This document shows, in pieces, positions 1 through 9,836 of a stretch of 23,482 nt of DNA. The notes below the pieces were generated by a model that saw only the letters and a list, made by a program, of their open reading frames with translations, searched no databases and was not told where the DNA came from. The DNA comes from JBHELT01 sp046262935 (lineage in GTDB: Bacteria > Actinomycetota > CADDZG01 > JAHWKV01). The stretch covers positions 1-23,482 of the forward strand of contig JBHELT010000004.1 of assembly GCA_046262935.1 (NCBI GenBank), given 5' to 3'. The stretch's first letter is position 1. Every line of letters starts with the position of its first letter. A program made the position numbers and the translations under genes.

Positions 1-3000
1 ATGGCTCGTTCGTTGGCGAGAAGGCCTGAGCCGGGGATGATCTGAACGGTTTGGATCCTGTGAACACCCAACAAAGCGAGGTTGCCGGTTAGGTTGGTCC
101 AATGCTCTGTGCTGTTTCCGGCACCATCATTGGCATCGGCGTCTGTGGTGCGGTAGATGTCTGCCCCGTCTGTGACGTATGCGATCCGCCAGTTCGTTGG
201 ATCGAGGGCGATAGCTGAGATCGTGTTGCTGCCCGGCCAGTTCAACAACTGGGTGATGGCTGCTCCGGGTGCGAATGCTGCAGATGTATCTGGGCGTAAC
301 CAAAGGCTGGGGAACGGCCCGGCGGGAGGGCCGCTGTCGGCGTAGTAAAGGATGTTGGGTCGTGAGGTCGCCCCTTCGAAGCCACCATAAGCAAGCGCGG
401 TGACGGGGCCCCCTTGAGCCGACGGAAGTTGAGTTACGTGTGCGCCCTCGTCGGCACTTTCATAGATCTTCGTGTTTCCACCAAGCACGAAGCGAGTTGC
501 TCCCGGCGTTGCGGGCTGAACGGCGTCAACGGCAAGTGGGGGCAGGAATGGGAAACCCGAAGGATCGTTCGTGGTGCCGGGAGAAAACGCAAGGGCAAGA
601 CCCGCGATCGCTCCACAAACCGGATTACAGACTTGGAACCCCGTGGAGAAGATGCCGACCGCAGGGTTCGAATCACCCTGCGAGCTTAGGAATCGAACCG
701 ATCCGCCCGAGGTCGGATACGCGACGGCATTGAACCCGCCGTCTCCCCCACGAAGGGCCGTCCAGGTTGTGCCGTTCACCGCCGTTTGAGCGGAAACCCC
801 GTTGTCCTGGTTGGAGCAGATGATCGTTTGGGTGACATGGTCGTAAGTGCAGATCGTGTGTTCGCTGATCTGTATCGAAGTCGCGTCGTGCCCGTTCAGC
901 GAAACCCATGCCGCGTTGATCTTAGGTGTCGCCCTTCTGTAGATGCCACCATCGTTGGTCGCGATGAGATCGTTGTTTGGATCGAATGCGAAATCACGCG
1001 CGTCGGAGTGAGTGGAAGTGTTGCCGCCTGCCGTATCAACTATCGGTGTACAGAAAGCGCCGCCCGTGCTGCAGCGGAACGTTTGCGCCGTGAAGTTCAC
1101 CGAACCGATGTTGTTGGGGAAAGTTGTCTGAGTGTCACCAGAGATATAGACGATGTTGGCATCGGTCGGGTCGGCGGCGATCGCTGTATTTGGAACTCCT
1201 TGATGCCCAGGGTGGATGCCGATGAATGTCCCGCCAGCTGTTGCGCAGGGTCCCGCCTGAAGCGTGGAAGAAGCCGGAGCGACACCATCACAGTGGCCAG
1301 GCACCGCAAGAGGTACCCACGCGATCGTCCAGGCATCGTGGCCCTGATCAATCGATCGATAGATCAGTGAAAGATCGCTGCCCAGGACGGTCCCGGTCCC
1401 GTTAACCACCACGTTCTCAACCGCGGCATAGACAGCACGAGTGGTGCCGTCATCGTAAACCGACAACTTGATGTTCACCGTCCAGCTGGCAACCCAGTTC
1501 GTGTTCTCCACCACTCCGTCGGCAGGGCCGGTGATGACCGTTCCGCCGGTGCCTAGGGTTGTCCCACCGGTAGAGGTCCATGTCGCACCACTGTCATCGC
1601 TTCGGAAGATGCCAGCACTCGCTATGGAAACGAACATGATGTTCGGGTTGGATGAACTCGTTGCTAGGTCGAAGGCATCGCCGGCAGGTAGACCGAACAG
1701 GCGCGTGTCGCCTGACAAGCGCACGAAGGTTACGCCCGTATCGATGCTTCGGTAAACGCCGCCCCTATGCCCGCCACCGCCGCCCGCCGCGACCACTATC
1801 ACGTTGCCACGAACGGCCAAACCGCGGACGTTCAATCCCTTGAGGTCGCTCGTCCCAAGATGGACCCAGTCCGTTCCGGCGTTGGTGGTTCTGTAGATAC
1901 CGGACAGTTGGCTCGATGTCCCGTAGAAATTACTCACGGAGGCGATGCCAGCAACAAGTGTTGTGTGAGTTGGGTCTGTCGGATCCAACTCCAGGGTTCC
2001 GATCGACATGTCCGGCCCGAGGTCGAGCAATGGTGTCCATGTGATCCCGGGCTCACCGCCGGTGATCGCATTGGTGGTCTTCCATATACCGCCGTTCACA
2101 GTACCGACCCAGATGTTGTTGCCGTCTGAAGGGTCGACCACGACCGTATGGATGGCGCCCGAAACCACGTTGTCCGTCACATGCGACATCCCACCGTGGA
2201 TGTGGTCACCTTGCGGCGTGAAGTAAGCAGCGCCGAATGGCACAACTCCAGCAGTGAAGGTCGTGCCGCTGGTGATCGGCGTGCAGGCAGCAGTGAGGCA
2301 CGCTGTCAGGAATCCTGGCGTCAATCCGACATTCACGGAAGCGGTATCGATAGCGGCCTGCATGTCCGCAGCCAGGTCAGCAGCCGTGGTGTTGGTTAGG
2401 GTCAGGTCACGGGAGACTTGAACATCGGTGAGCGTGCCCAAAGGATCAGTATTGCGAAGATTCGCAACTCCAACGGTCATAGCGGGGACGTGCCTGTGAT
2501 CTAGACCGGCCCCACCGAACCGGATCAGGTACCCAGACCCGATCTTCTGGACAAGATCGATGCTTCCCGCCCCGAGGAGCGCTACTAATGCATCCTCTAC
2601 GCTTCCTGTTCCCGAGTCGGGAGCGTTGTAATCGATGGCGATCGTGGTTTCGCCGTTCTCGATCGTTCCGTTCAAGTTTTTGTCAACCGACAGGGTAAAG
2701 GTGCCCCCAGTCGCGTTGAGTAGTTGGACCGACTGCGTTTCATTGCGGGCCTGAAGACCGGATTGATCCGAGATCACCAATGGTCGAACGTTGGTGCCAG
2801 CCAGCGATCCCCCGTTGAAGCTGATAGTCCAAACAGGAACCGACTTCATCACCGCGACGTTGCCAACACCTATCCCGGTCAGGCTCCCGATCGCAGCTTC
2901 GAATGCGGCTGCTGTGGAGTCGTAGGCGATCGATGCAGTTTCACCACCATCTTGCGTTCCGTTTCCATTCGCATCAGACCAGACCGTGAAATTGCCACTG

Positions 3001-6000
3001 CTGGTCCCATCGATCTTCACTTCTTGCACTTCGTTGCGAGCGGTGAGCGAACTCGTCGATACGAGTTCGGCTACGTTCATGTGGCCAAGGGCATTTTGGA
3101 ATGTGATCGTGTATGCGGTGCCGGCGGCAGTGACCGCTGCGAGAACCGTCACGTTGTTCGCGCCGATCGTTGACAGACCTTGTAGCGCGCTTTGAAGCAG
3201 AACCGCGGGGATGTTGTAAACGAGGTCAGCGGTCTGAGCCGTACTTCCGTTTGTGAATGACAACCGGAAGGTGCCGCCACCGGCGCGCACTGTGACCGTC
3301 TGAACCTCATTAGTGGTTCCGTTGCCGCCGGTGATGGTGTTCACGACCGCTGGCAAGAGCCCGCCCTCATCCCGGGTCGAACTCGTAACGGTTGCAACCC
3401 CGTCCTTCGTGATAAGTACTATCCCGGCGGGAGAGTTGTAGATCGAGGAGCTGAAAGTGGCGGTTCCGGCGACGTCAAGGACACCGTTGTGAAGGGCGTC
3501 TGACAATCCGGTTGGGTCCGCAACGATCTTGGCAACGTCCTGACCAGAAACAGCACTCCCGGTGAACTCCACGGTGAACGAGTTGTGTGTTCCGGGCGGA
3601 ACACACACTGGTCCGGGAACACACACTGTGACAACGCTTGCGCCTCCCAGGCCAGCAAGCACATCTGCTTGGGATGCCTCAGAGGTTCCGTTAACCGTGA
3701 TGGCGGGGCCTGATGACCCGTTGAAACTCAAGAGGAGCGAGCCGCCGTTAGCATTCACGATAGTTACTTGTTGACGTTCGTTGCGAGCAACGAGCGATGA
3801 GCCGTCACCCGCTACCTGCCTAGCATCGCCGAAGCTCGACTTGAAGAAGATCGTGTAGATGTCGCCCTCTGCTCGGGTGAGCTTCGTTACAGAGTCGATG
3901 TTTCCATTCAAGGCCGCGATATCCGTCGTTAATTTGTCCTTGACGTTGCCGGCCACCGTGTCGGCCGATGCACCCAGGTTGATGGCAGAAGTGGTTTCCC
4001 CTGGGTCGGCATTACCGTTGCCATTTGAGTCGTAGAACAAGGTGAATGTTCCACTAGCGCCGCGAACGGTTACAGCTTGAACCTCGCCAACACCAATCGG
4101 GGTGTTTCCGGCCCTCAATGTGCGAACCGATACACCCTTGCCACCTTCTGCGATGTCAACGATGTCAACGCGGGCGCCAGGCTGGAAGACCGACGGACTC
4201 GAATCCAAAGAATCGCTTGAGCCGAGGTTGATCCCAAAGGTCGCCCCGGCTATCAAACGAGCGAGAGGGATAACGGTTCCCGACGTTGAAACGCCCGCGA
4301 AGTCACCGAGGCTTGCCCCGAAGTTCAAGTTGAAGCCGCCAGCTGCGACCACGGGCTTGGGGTTAGCCGTCGCAAATGCGGCAGTGAACGTCACGATGTA
4401 AGTCGCGGGACGAGTCACGTCGGCCTGCGATTTGGTAACCGACGAGATGTTCGAACCACCTATGCCTGAAAGAGCCGCCAATGCAGACCTGAGGCCGCCG
4501 GTTCCGGTGGCTGGGATGACGGGTGTGAGTTGCCCGGTCAATTGCAGTCTGCCGCCGCTATCGGGATACGCGAGCCAGAACGTGGTCGTTGTCGCTGGGA
4601 CGATTATCGTCTGGACGCTGCCGTCGTTCACTAGGCCAGACGCATCGACTTGCAACTCTGGCACATTCGACGTGCCACCGAATGTGATCCTGTAAACCCC
4701 ATCGGTCAACGTCACCGTTGCTCCGGGAAGCCCGAGGTCGGAGTTGATGCGCGTCTGAACCGTCGAGTCAGGGGCCCTCGCTGCTATCAGGTTCGTGCGG
4801 TGACCGTTAGCCGCAAGCCTGAAGTTTCCGCTCGTCGCGTTGATCACGAGTTCTTGTATCTCGCTTGTTGCACCGCCGTTAACAGCAGTGGTCACATGTC
4901 CAACCGCCCCCGCGAGAGTGATAACCGGCGTTCCGATGCCAACTCGTTGTTCGAAGCTGAAATTGAATTTGAGGTCATTGGTCGCCGGGTCGTAGATGAC
5001 CTTTAGCGGAGTGCCGATACCAAGCGCGATGGTCAACTTGTTCAACAGGCTCTGGATGCCGGCGAAGTTGAAGTCCTTCACGTCGATGTGGCCGTCGCCG
5101 TTCGAGTCGGGCTTCAGCACGTCGCCGCTCTTGAACAGCGGATCAAGGATCTGGTGCTTGAAAGACTTCGCGAAGTCGATCGCGTCGCCGATCGTCACAT
5201 TCGTGAACGGGATCGCGGTGTGGAGCAGCTGCTGGCTCGCCATCGAGCCGAAGAAGTCGGCGATCTGGCCGAGCATCCCAACGATCTCGCCGGCTCCGGC
5301 ATTACTGAAGTTGTTGAACGGATTGGTGCCGTTCTTGACGTTGATGTTCACGGTCGGGCTATCGAAGATGGTGCCGCCACCCAAGGTCACATCAATGGTA
5401 ACGCTGGCAAGGTCAGAGCCAGCGCCAGAAAGTTGAAGGCCTGGGCTGAGAGCAGCCGTGAAGGATGCGCTGAAAGTTGGGCTCGGCGAAACCGATGTGT
5501 CGACCGACTGAGGCACGAGGTCACCAAGTTGTACGTATCCATCGCTATTGCGGTCTCGTACGATCAAGTGCACACCACCGCCGATGGAGGCGGAACCTGA
5601 GAGGGTTGCCTCGAGCAATCCCATGTTGAAACTCACACCTGCAACCGAAAGTGTCGCTGCGGGATCGAATGCGGCATCGAACGTCGCGTCAGGCTTCAGG
5701 AAAGCGGTGCTCGGCGATGCCGCGTTCACGCCCAACGAGAAAGTGCCACCGAACTTCGCGTTAACAGTGAAGTTGGGTGTGCTTCCCAAAGTGATCCCGA
5801 GGCTCTCGGCCTGCGGGCCGAGGTCCAACGCGATCATCTTTGTGATCGTCGTCGTTGGAATGGTCGAGTCAACGAATACTTCCAGCGCTCCACCAGATGG
5901 GGCCCCGCGCCAACTGGTCGAGAAGGCATTGGAGAAATCGATGGCGTTGAATGGTGTTGGCAGAGTCAGGCCCTTCAGCGCGTTAACTATCTGGCCGAGC

Positions 6001-9000
6001 GTGATGCTCGAGCCGAGGATGGAGTTGATCGATGACTGTGCGCTGGTCTTCAATGCCGAAAGTGCATCGATGATCGCGCTCAGTTTCCCAAGCGTCGGCG
6101 CTGAATTGCGGTCCAACAGCGGAAGCGTGCTGGACAGTTGCTGAATGACCTGAGAAGCAGAGTCGATGAAAGTCGAGATGCCGCTGAATGCACCATTGAC
6201 ACTTGACTTCACGGTGGCTGGGCTTGCGAAAGTCACGTCGACGTGACCTGCCGAACCGCCGCTCTGGTTGATGTTGTTCGTTCCATCGGTGAGTGAACTT
6301 CCCGAAACCGTAAGCGGGACGGTTATGCCCGTTAGATCCAGGGTGTCGTCGGCCCCGGGTCCAACGACCGAATCGGTGCCCCAACCGTTCGAGAAAACGT
6401 AACGGTCGGCAGAACTTCCACCCTTCAGGGTGTCATTGCCTGGGCCGCCTTCGAGGCGAGTTTTTCCATTGAAGCCCGATGCGTCGAGGGTCCTGCCAGT
6501 TGAACCGGAAGCGGCAAGGTGGACCTGCTCGATGTTGTTGAGGGCGATGGTGAGACCCCCAACACCGGTCAAGGTCGCGCTTGAAGTTGAACCAGAAACA
6601 GTCAGGTCCGCATCGCGCGAGACGATGACGATGTCGTCGTCGCCTATCCCGTCGATAACAAGGTTCCCGAGATAAAGCGAGATGTCGCCGATGGTGAGTC
6701 TGTCTTTGCCGGTGCTTAGGGTCACGGTGACCGGGTCCGTCGGTGCCGCCAAAACCGTTGTAGTGGTCGCGTCGTTATAGGTCAAGATCATCTGCGTCCC
6801 GTCATAGGACAGGGTTGCGATGGTTGGCGTATGCGTTGAGTTCAGAGGCGGATCGGCAGCAACGTAATCGCTGAAGTGAGTCAGCTGGGCGCTGACGGTG
6901 TGGGTGGTCGCGTTAACACTCGTGGCCAGAGCCACGGGGCCGTGCAAAGGGTCGAGATAGTAGATAACCGGCGGTACTAGAGCCGAAGGGTTGTAAGAGA
7001 TCGTTAGCGTCAGCGGAGCGTCGAAGTGAGTGACGTGAGCGAGTGTTGGGGCTTCGACTGCGGTGAGGCGGTAAACGTTCGAAACGGCATGCAGCCCGTC
7101 TACTAACGCTGTGACCCTCTGAACACCGATCTGGGTTGGGGTGTGGACCGACCCGCTTGAGAAGTCGATGCGAGCCGTTCCATCGTCGCTTCTAGCGACG
7201 CCTCCCGCTGCCGAAACCACTGAAGTGGTTGGCGCTTGGGGATATACCGAAAGGGAACGAACGAGTTGTGTGCCGCCGATGGTGGTAAGGAGTGCAACTG
7301 CTGACTCGTCGAGAGGGAGCCGAAGCGTTGTTGCGGAGGAACTACCGGGCTGAACTAGTGAAGTGATGAATGAATCTGGTACTGCGAACAATAGAAATTT
7401 GGTTCCGTCGGTCGGTGGTCCGCGAGAGGAAACCGATCCGTCAACCAGTTCGATGACCGGCAGTCCATTGAACGAAGCATCTGAGTTAACTGGGGCTGTT
7501 CCGTAGATCACATGACCATTGGACAAACGAGCGAAGTTCAGGTTCCAACCCGTCCCGAGCGCCGAAACGAGTTGCTGGACAGGGATGCGTTGCGGGGGTG
7601 GCGAGGGGTTGCTTGGCTGCCCCGGCAGCACTGGGGTTACCGGCGCATCCGAAAGGGTGATGGTGAGTACGGATCCTGGTCCCGGCTGGGGGGCCGAGCC
7701 AACTGCAGCAACAGTGGGTGAGCCCACCAGAACGGATACGGAGTGGGCTGGGATCTTCGACGGCTGTTTGAGTCCCTCGGCCGAGGCGATCATCACAGGG
7801 ACATCGACTCCGCTCAAGGACCCACCGAAGGTGACGATGAACATGCCACCGGAAGCGGTGGTCACCATTGCATCGCCGCCTATGCCCGAAAGGGCTGCGT
7901 CGATAGCCTGCTCAAGAGCACTAGCAGTCGCCGCGTTGTAACCGCTCGAGTCGGGCACGAAAACGATGGGAGCTGTGGTCAGGACCTCCTGAGAAGCAAT
8001 CACTCCATCGCCGTTCAGATCGATCGGGATGCTTATCGTGAAAGTACCGCCGGAGGCGCCGTTGATGGCGAGTGTCTGCTGGGTGTCGGCCCCCGTGAGC
8101 GAACCGCCGTCGGCTACCAGGGTTGGAAGATCCGTAGCGGCCAACCGGTCCAGGAAAGTGATGGTGTAAACGTCTGCATCGAGGTCGGCCTGTTTGTCGA
8201 TCTGGACGTTGCCAGCGCCGATCGAAGCCAGACTCGACAGCGCTGACTGCAGGATGGTCGCGTCGGTGGCGACCGCCTGGATCGCTGCGGTCTTTTCTCC
8301 CTGCATCGACAGAGTGAAGGTCCCGCCCCCAGCCCGCACGATGAGCGCCTGAACTTCGTTCCTGTCTGCCGTCCCGTCGAAGAGCGTCACAACCGATACT
8401 GACTTTCCGCCCCGGTGGGTTTTTTCGACCTTCACCGCGGGAATATCTGCGGCCGTATCGGCGTCGACCGAGCGCAGACCGAAGGCGAGCGACTTCTTGT
8501 CGCCAGCGACCAATCGCTCGACGTCGGTGTAACCCAGGACGCTCCGATCTGCATCGAATGACCAATCCTGGGGCGCCAGCAGTGTGTCGGAGCCTGCGCC
8601 CCCAAGGAATCTGACCGGTACAGGAAGTTTGGCGCTACGTGCCACGATCTTGAGGGAATCGTCTCCGGGGGTTCCCGCTATGACGATCTCGGAGATCCCT
8701 GCCAGCCCTGTTGTAACTCCACCGAACGTGACGGCGTCGGCGGCGGAGAAATCTAGTGCACTGGGAAGGCCCGCATTCATCTGCAGGTTAAGCGGGGTGG
8801 GCGCGGAAGCCGGGGGTGCGGAAGCATCGAGCACCTGACCACCGTTCTGTGAAGTTGGTGTTACTGCGTTAAGGGTCCGTACTTCTCCCGGCTTCAATGA
8901 CGGAGACATCACTCCGTCGATCGCGTGCTGCTCACCGAGATAGTGACCCAACTCATGAAGTACTACCGAACCAAGACTCATACGCTTCGGAGAAGTCGCT

Positions 9001-9548
9001 GCGTCATCTGTATAACTGACGTCCCAACCGAAACCGGCAGCGTTCGGGTCGATAGTGACAACGTTGGCGTCGGTGAAACCAAGTTGCTGATCTGGCAGAT
9101 CGCTTATCACGAAGCTCACCGCATCGAAATTGGCGTCGGGGTGAACAACGCGCCATTGCGATTCTGCGTCGCCCACGACTCCTTGAAGATCGGCATCGCT
9201 AAGCGATCTGTCTGCAACGATGAGTCCGCCGTCTGCTCCGGTCGGGAGCGGATCGGTTGTTATGAGCGCATCAACATTGTCCGCCTGCGACTTACGGGGT
9301 TGGGGTTTGGTTCCGGCCGTGGTCAATTCCACAGCCTTCATGATCAAAGCAACAGCACCTGCGCGCGACAGAACCGCATCGAGAACGGAATTGACGAGGC
9401 TTACTTCTTCTGAAGTTGGCGTTGCCGTTACATCTTTCACGGCGCCCAATACAGATGCAGGAGGAAACGCGAACGTTGCGAAGAAGACGAGGGTGGTAGC
9501 GATGGCGAGGGCGCGTAGGGCAACACCGAAATTGCTCTGCGATCCCAT
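1..9548 (-). CDS. Giant secreted metzincin / repeat / beta-propeller protein (C-terminus beyond window)
   Basis: The frame is open from ATG at 9548 to the left edge: at least 3182 residues, no stop seen. A signal peptide (about residues 1-36, hydrophobic ALAIATTLVFFATFAF) indicates export. HELGHYLGEQH (198-208) is the full metzincin zinc site HExxHxxGxxH, and DGVMSP (211-216) supplies the Met-turn. Then come repeats (about 397-590), a Pro-rich linker, a ZU5-like module ending in LTHFSDYVA (about 780-895), RTX-like GGPGNDTLKGG (1034-1044), a helix-prone section, a second repeat block (1562-2362) and, from about 2440, a sortilin/BNR-type propeller with blades such as GIWKTTN, GIYRTTNAG, GVYRSID, GIFRSDDSG. 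Six EF-hand-type loops are scattered through it. No strong Shine-Dalgarno precedes the ATG; an in-frame GTG at 9572 is an alternative. Likely a calcium-stabilised surface or secreted protease/adhesin; substrate unknown. Frame and motifs are seen; function is inferred. Confidence 0.88.
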   Translation of the reverse strand, partial: MGSQSNFGVALRALAIATTLVFFATFAFPPASVLGAVKDVTATPTSEEVSLVNSVLDAVLSRAGAVALIMKAVELTTAGTKPQPRKSQADNVDALITTDPLPTGADGGLIVADRSLSDADLQGVVGDAESQWRVVHPDANFDAVSFVISDLPDQQLGFTDANVVTIDPNAAGFGWDVSYTDDAATSPKRMSLGSVVLHELGHYLGEQHAIDGVMSPSLKPGEVRTLNAVTPTSQNGGQVLDASAPPASAPTPLNLQMNAGLPSALDFSAADAVTFGGVTTGLAGISEIVIAGTPGDDSLKIVARSAKLPVPVRFLGGAGSDTLLAPQDWSFDADRSVLGYTDVERLVAGDKKSLAFGLRSVDADTAADIPAVKVEKTHRGGKSVSVVTLFDGTADRNEVQALIVRAGGGTFTLSMQGEKTAAIQAVATDATILQSALSSLASIGAGNVQIDKQADLDADVYTITFLDRLAATDLPTLVADGGSLTGADTQQTLAINGASGGTFTISIPIDLNGDGVIASQEVLTTAPIVFVPDSSGYNAATASALEQAIDAALSGIGGDAMVTTASGGMFIVTFGGSLSGVDVPVMIASAEGLKQPSKIPAHSVSVLVGSPTVAAVGSAPQPGPGSVLTITLSDAPVTPVLPGQPSNPSPPPQRIPVQQLVSALGTGWNLNFARLSNGHVIYGTAPVNSDASFNGLPVIELVDGSVSSRGPPTDGTKFLLFAVPDSFITSLVQPGSSSATTLRLPLDESAVALLTTIGGTQLVRSLSVYPQAPTTSVVSAAGGVARSDDGTARIDFSSGSVHTPTQIGVQRVTALVDGLHAVSNVYRLTAVEAPTLAHVTHFDAPLTLTISYNPSALVPPVIYYLDPLHGPVALATSVNATTHTVSAQLTHFSDYVAADPPLNSTHTPTIATLSYDGTQMILTYNDATTTTVLAAPTDPVTVTLSTGKDRLTIGDISLYLGNLVIDGIGDDDIVIVSRDADLTVSGSTSSATLTGVGGLTIALNNIEQVHLAASGSTGRTLDASGFNGKTRLEGGPGNDTLKGGSSADRYVFSNGWGTDSVVGPGADDTLDLTGITVPLTVSGSSLTDGTNNINQSGGSAGHVDVTFASPATVKSSVNGAFSGISTFIDSASQVIQQLSSTLPLLDRNSAPTLGKLSAIIDALSALKTSAQSSINSILGSSITLGQIVNALKGLTLPTPFNAIDFSNAFSTSWRGAPSGGALEVFVDSTIPTTTITKMIALDLGPQAESLGITLGSTPNFTVNAKFGGTFSLGVNAASPSTAFLKPDATFDAAFDPAATLSVAGVSFNMGLLEATLSGSASIGGGVHLIVRDRNSDGYVQLGDLVPQSVDTSVSPSPTFSASFTAALSPGLQLSGAGSDLASVTIDVTLGGGTIFDSPTVNINVKNGTNPFNNFSNAGAGEIVGMLGQIADFFGSMASQQLLHTAIPFTNVTIGDAIDFAKSFKHQILDPLFKSGDVLKPDSNGDGHIDVKDFNFAGIQSLLNKLTIALGIGTPLKVIYDPATNDLKFNFSFEQRVGIGTPVITLAGAVGHVTTAVNGGATSEIQELVINATSGNFRLAANGHRTNLIAARAPDSTVQTRINSDLGLPGATVTLTDGVYRITFGGTSNVPELQVDASGLVNDGSVQTIIVPATTTTFWLAYPDSGGRLQLTGQLTPVIPATGTGGLRSALAALSGIGGSNISSVTKSQADVTRPATYIVTFTAAFATANPKPVVAAGGFNLNFGASLGDFAGVSTSGTVIPLARLIAGATFGINLGSSDSLDSSPSVFQPGARVDIVDIAEGGKGVSVRTLRAGNTPIGVGEVQAVTVRGASGTFTLFYDSNGNGNADPGETTSAINLGASADTVAGNVKDKLTTDIAALNGNIDSVTKLTRAEGDIYTIFFKSSFGDARQVAGDGSSLVARNERQQVTIVNANGGSLLLSFNGSSGPAITVNGTSEASQADVLAGLGGASVVTVCVPGPVCVPPGTHNSFTVEFTGSAVSGQDVAKIVADPTGLSDALHNGVLDVAGTATFSSSIYNSPAGIVLITKDGVATVTSSTRDEGGLLPAVVNTITGGNGTTNEVQTVTVRAGGGTFRLSFTNGSTAQTADLVYNIPAVLLQSALQGLSTIGANNVTVLAAVTAAGTAYTITFQNALGHMNVAELVSTSSLTARNEVQEVKIDGTSSGNFTVWSDANGNGTQDGGETASIAYDSTAAAFEAAIGSLTGIGVGNVAVMKSVPVWTISFNGGSLAGTNVRPLVISDQSGLQARNETQSVQLLNATGGTFTLSVDKNLNGTIENGETTIAIDYNAPDSGTGSVEDALVALLGAGSIDLVQKIGSGYLIRFGGAGLDHRHVPAMTVGVANLRNTDPLGTLTDVQVSRDLTLTNTTAADLAADMQAAIDTASVNVGLTPGFLTACLTAACTPITSGTTFTAGVVPFGAAYFTPQGDHIHGGMSHVTDNVVSGAIHTVVVDPSDGNNIWVGTVNGGIWKTTNAITGGEPGITWTPLLDLGPDMSIGTLELDPTDPTHTTLVAGIASVSNFYGTSSQLSGIYRTTNAGTDWVHLGTSDLKGLNVRGLAVRGNVIVVAAGGGGGHRGGVYRSIDTGVTFVRLSGDTRLFGLPAGDAFDLATSSSNPNIMFVSIASAGIFRSDDSGATWTSTGGTTLGTGGTVITGPADGVVENTNWVASWTVNIKLSVYDDGTTRAVYAAVENVVVNGTGTVLGSDLSLIYRSIDQGHDAWTIAWVPLAVPGHCDGVAPASSTLQAGPCATAGGTFIGIHPGHQGVPNTAIAADPTDANIVYISGDTQTTFPNNIGSVNFTAQTFRCSTGGAFCTPIVDTAGGNTSTHSDARDFAFDPNNDLIATNDGGIYRRATPKINAAWVSLNGHDATSIQISEHTICTYDHVTQTIICSNQDNGVSAQTAVNGTTWTALRGGDGGFNAVAYPTSGGSVRFLSSQGDSNPAVGIFSTGFQVCNPVCGAIAGLALAFSPGTTNDPSGFPFLPPLAVDAVQPATPGATRFVLGGNTKIYESADEGAHVTQLPSAQGGPVTALAYGGFEGATSRPNILYYADSGPPAGPFPSLWLRPDTSAAFAPGAAITQLLNWPGSNTISAIALDPTNWRIAYVTDGADIYRTTDADANDGAGNSTEHWTNLTGNLALLGVHRIQTVQIIPGSGLLANERA
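2455..4865 (-). repeat. Second block of NEVQ-type ~95-residue repeats with EF-hand-type loops
   Basis: At least seven units begin SEIQ (residue 1562), SVQT, GEVQ, NERQ, NEVQ, NEVQ (2172) and NETQ (about 2269). Each has a G-G/N-F-T/R-L strand, an Ala/Leu-rich helix, an IGxxNV turn and a Y-x-I/V-x-F strand. Three carry twelve-residue EF-hand-type loops at the same place: bases 3996-4031, 2940-2975 and 2649-2684. Units are diverged rather than identical, so the array is old and not a recent tandem duplication. One unit near 3590 contains a short VCVPGPVCVPPG insertion with two cysteines. Confidence 0.75.
7775..8360 (-). repeat. First block of ~95-residue beta-strand repeats (giant protein)
   Basis: Two protein-level repeat units follow the metzincin domain. 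The first begins NEVQ (residue 397) with GGTFTLS, then an alanine/leucine helix-like stretch, IGAGNV and YTITF. The second begins with QQTLAI and GGTFTIS and carries an EF-hand-type loop DLNGDGVIASQE (510-521; bases 7986-8021). The pattern matches the NxVQ...GGTFTL...IGxGNV...YTVTF repeat found in large bacterial surface proteins and some phage tail proteins. Confidence 0.7.
8907..8957 (-). other. Metzincin zinc-binding motif and Met-turn within the giant protein
   Basis: Residues 198-214 contain three zinc-ligand histidines (198, 202, 208), the catalytic glutamate (199), the conserved glycine (205) and a Met-turn methionine (214). The Met-turn lies only six residues after the third histidine, shorter than in matrix metalloproteases. 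Short spacings of this kind occur in bacterial matrixin-like domains at the N-terminus of large secreted proteins. All catalytic residues are present, so the domain is probably active. Confidence 0.85.
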
Positions 9549-9657
9549 GACCGCGATTGCGTCATCCGTCACGCGGACGCTTGAGTCGATAGACGACGAG
9601 TGATGCCGTAACCAACTACCGAACAACCTGAGGCCCCCCCGATCGAAATAGGGGCAA

Positions 9658-9688
9658 ATTATTACCGTCCAGCCCAAGCCCGTGTCAA
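9658..9688 (-). promoter_or_regulatory. Candidate promoter for the giant gene
   Basis: On the minus strand a perfect TTGACA (-35; bases 9683-9688) lies 19 bases before AATAAT (-10; bases 9658-9663, five of six consensus). This would start transcription near 9650 and give a leader of about 100 bases. The spacer is slightly long, so one of the overlapping -10 choices (TAATAA) may be used instead. Base match is seen; promoter activity is inferred. Confidence 0.5.
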
Positions 9689-9836
9689 GCGAACAAAGCG
9701 CTGAAAGTGGTCGGGCGAAGTCCGGCCTAGGCGCTGATAAGCCTCAAGTTGACTCTCATGGTTAGTCAGTTTTACCTAGCCTGACCTGGGGAAATGACCA
9801 CGGAGCACGGTTAAACGACTGGACACCCAACTGCCG

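Noticed and set aside
157..9603. Many plus-strand reading frames of 60-198 codons across the first 9.6 kb
   Set aside because: They are antisense to the continuous minus-strand giant frame, with Arg/Pro-rich or low-complexity translations and no recognisable domains or ribosome sites.
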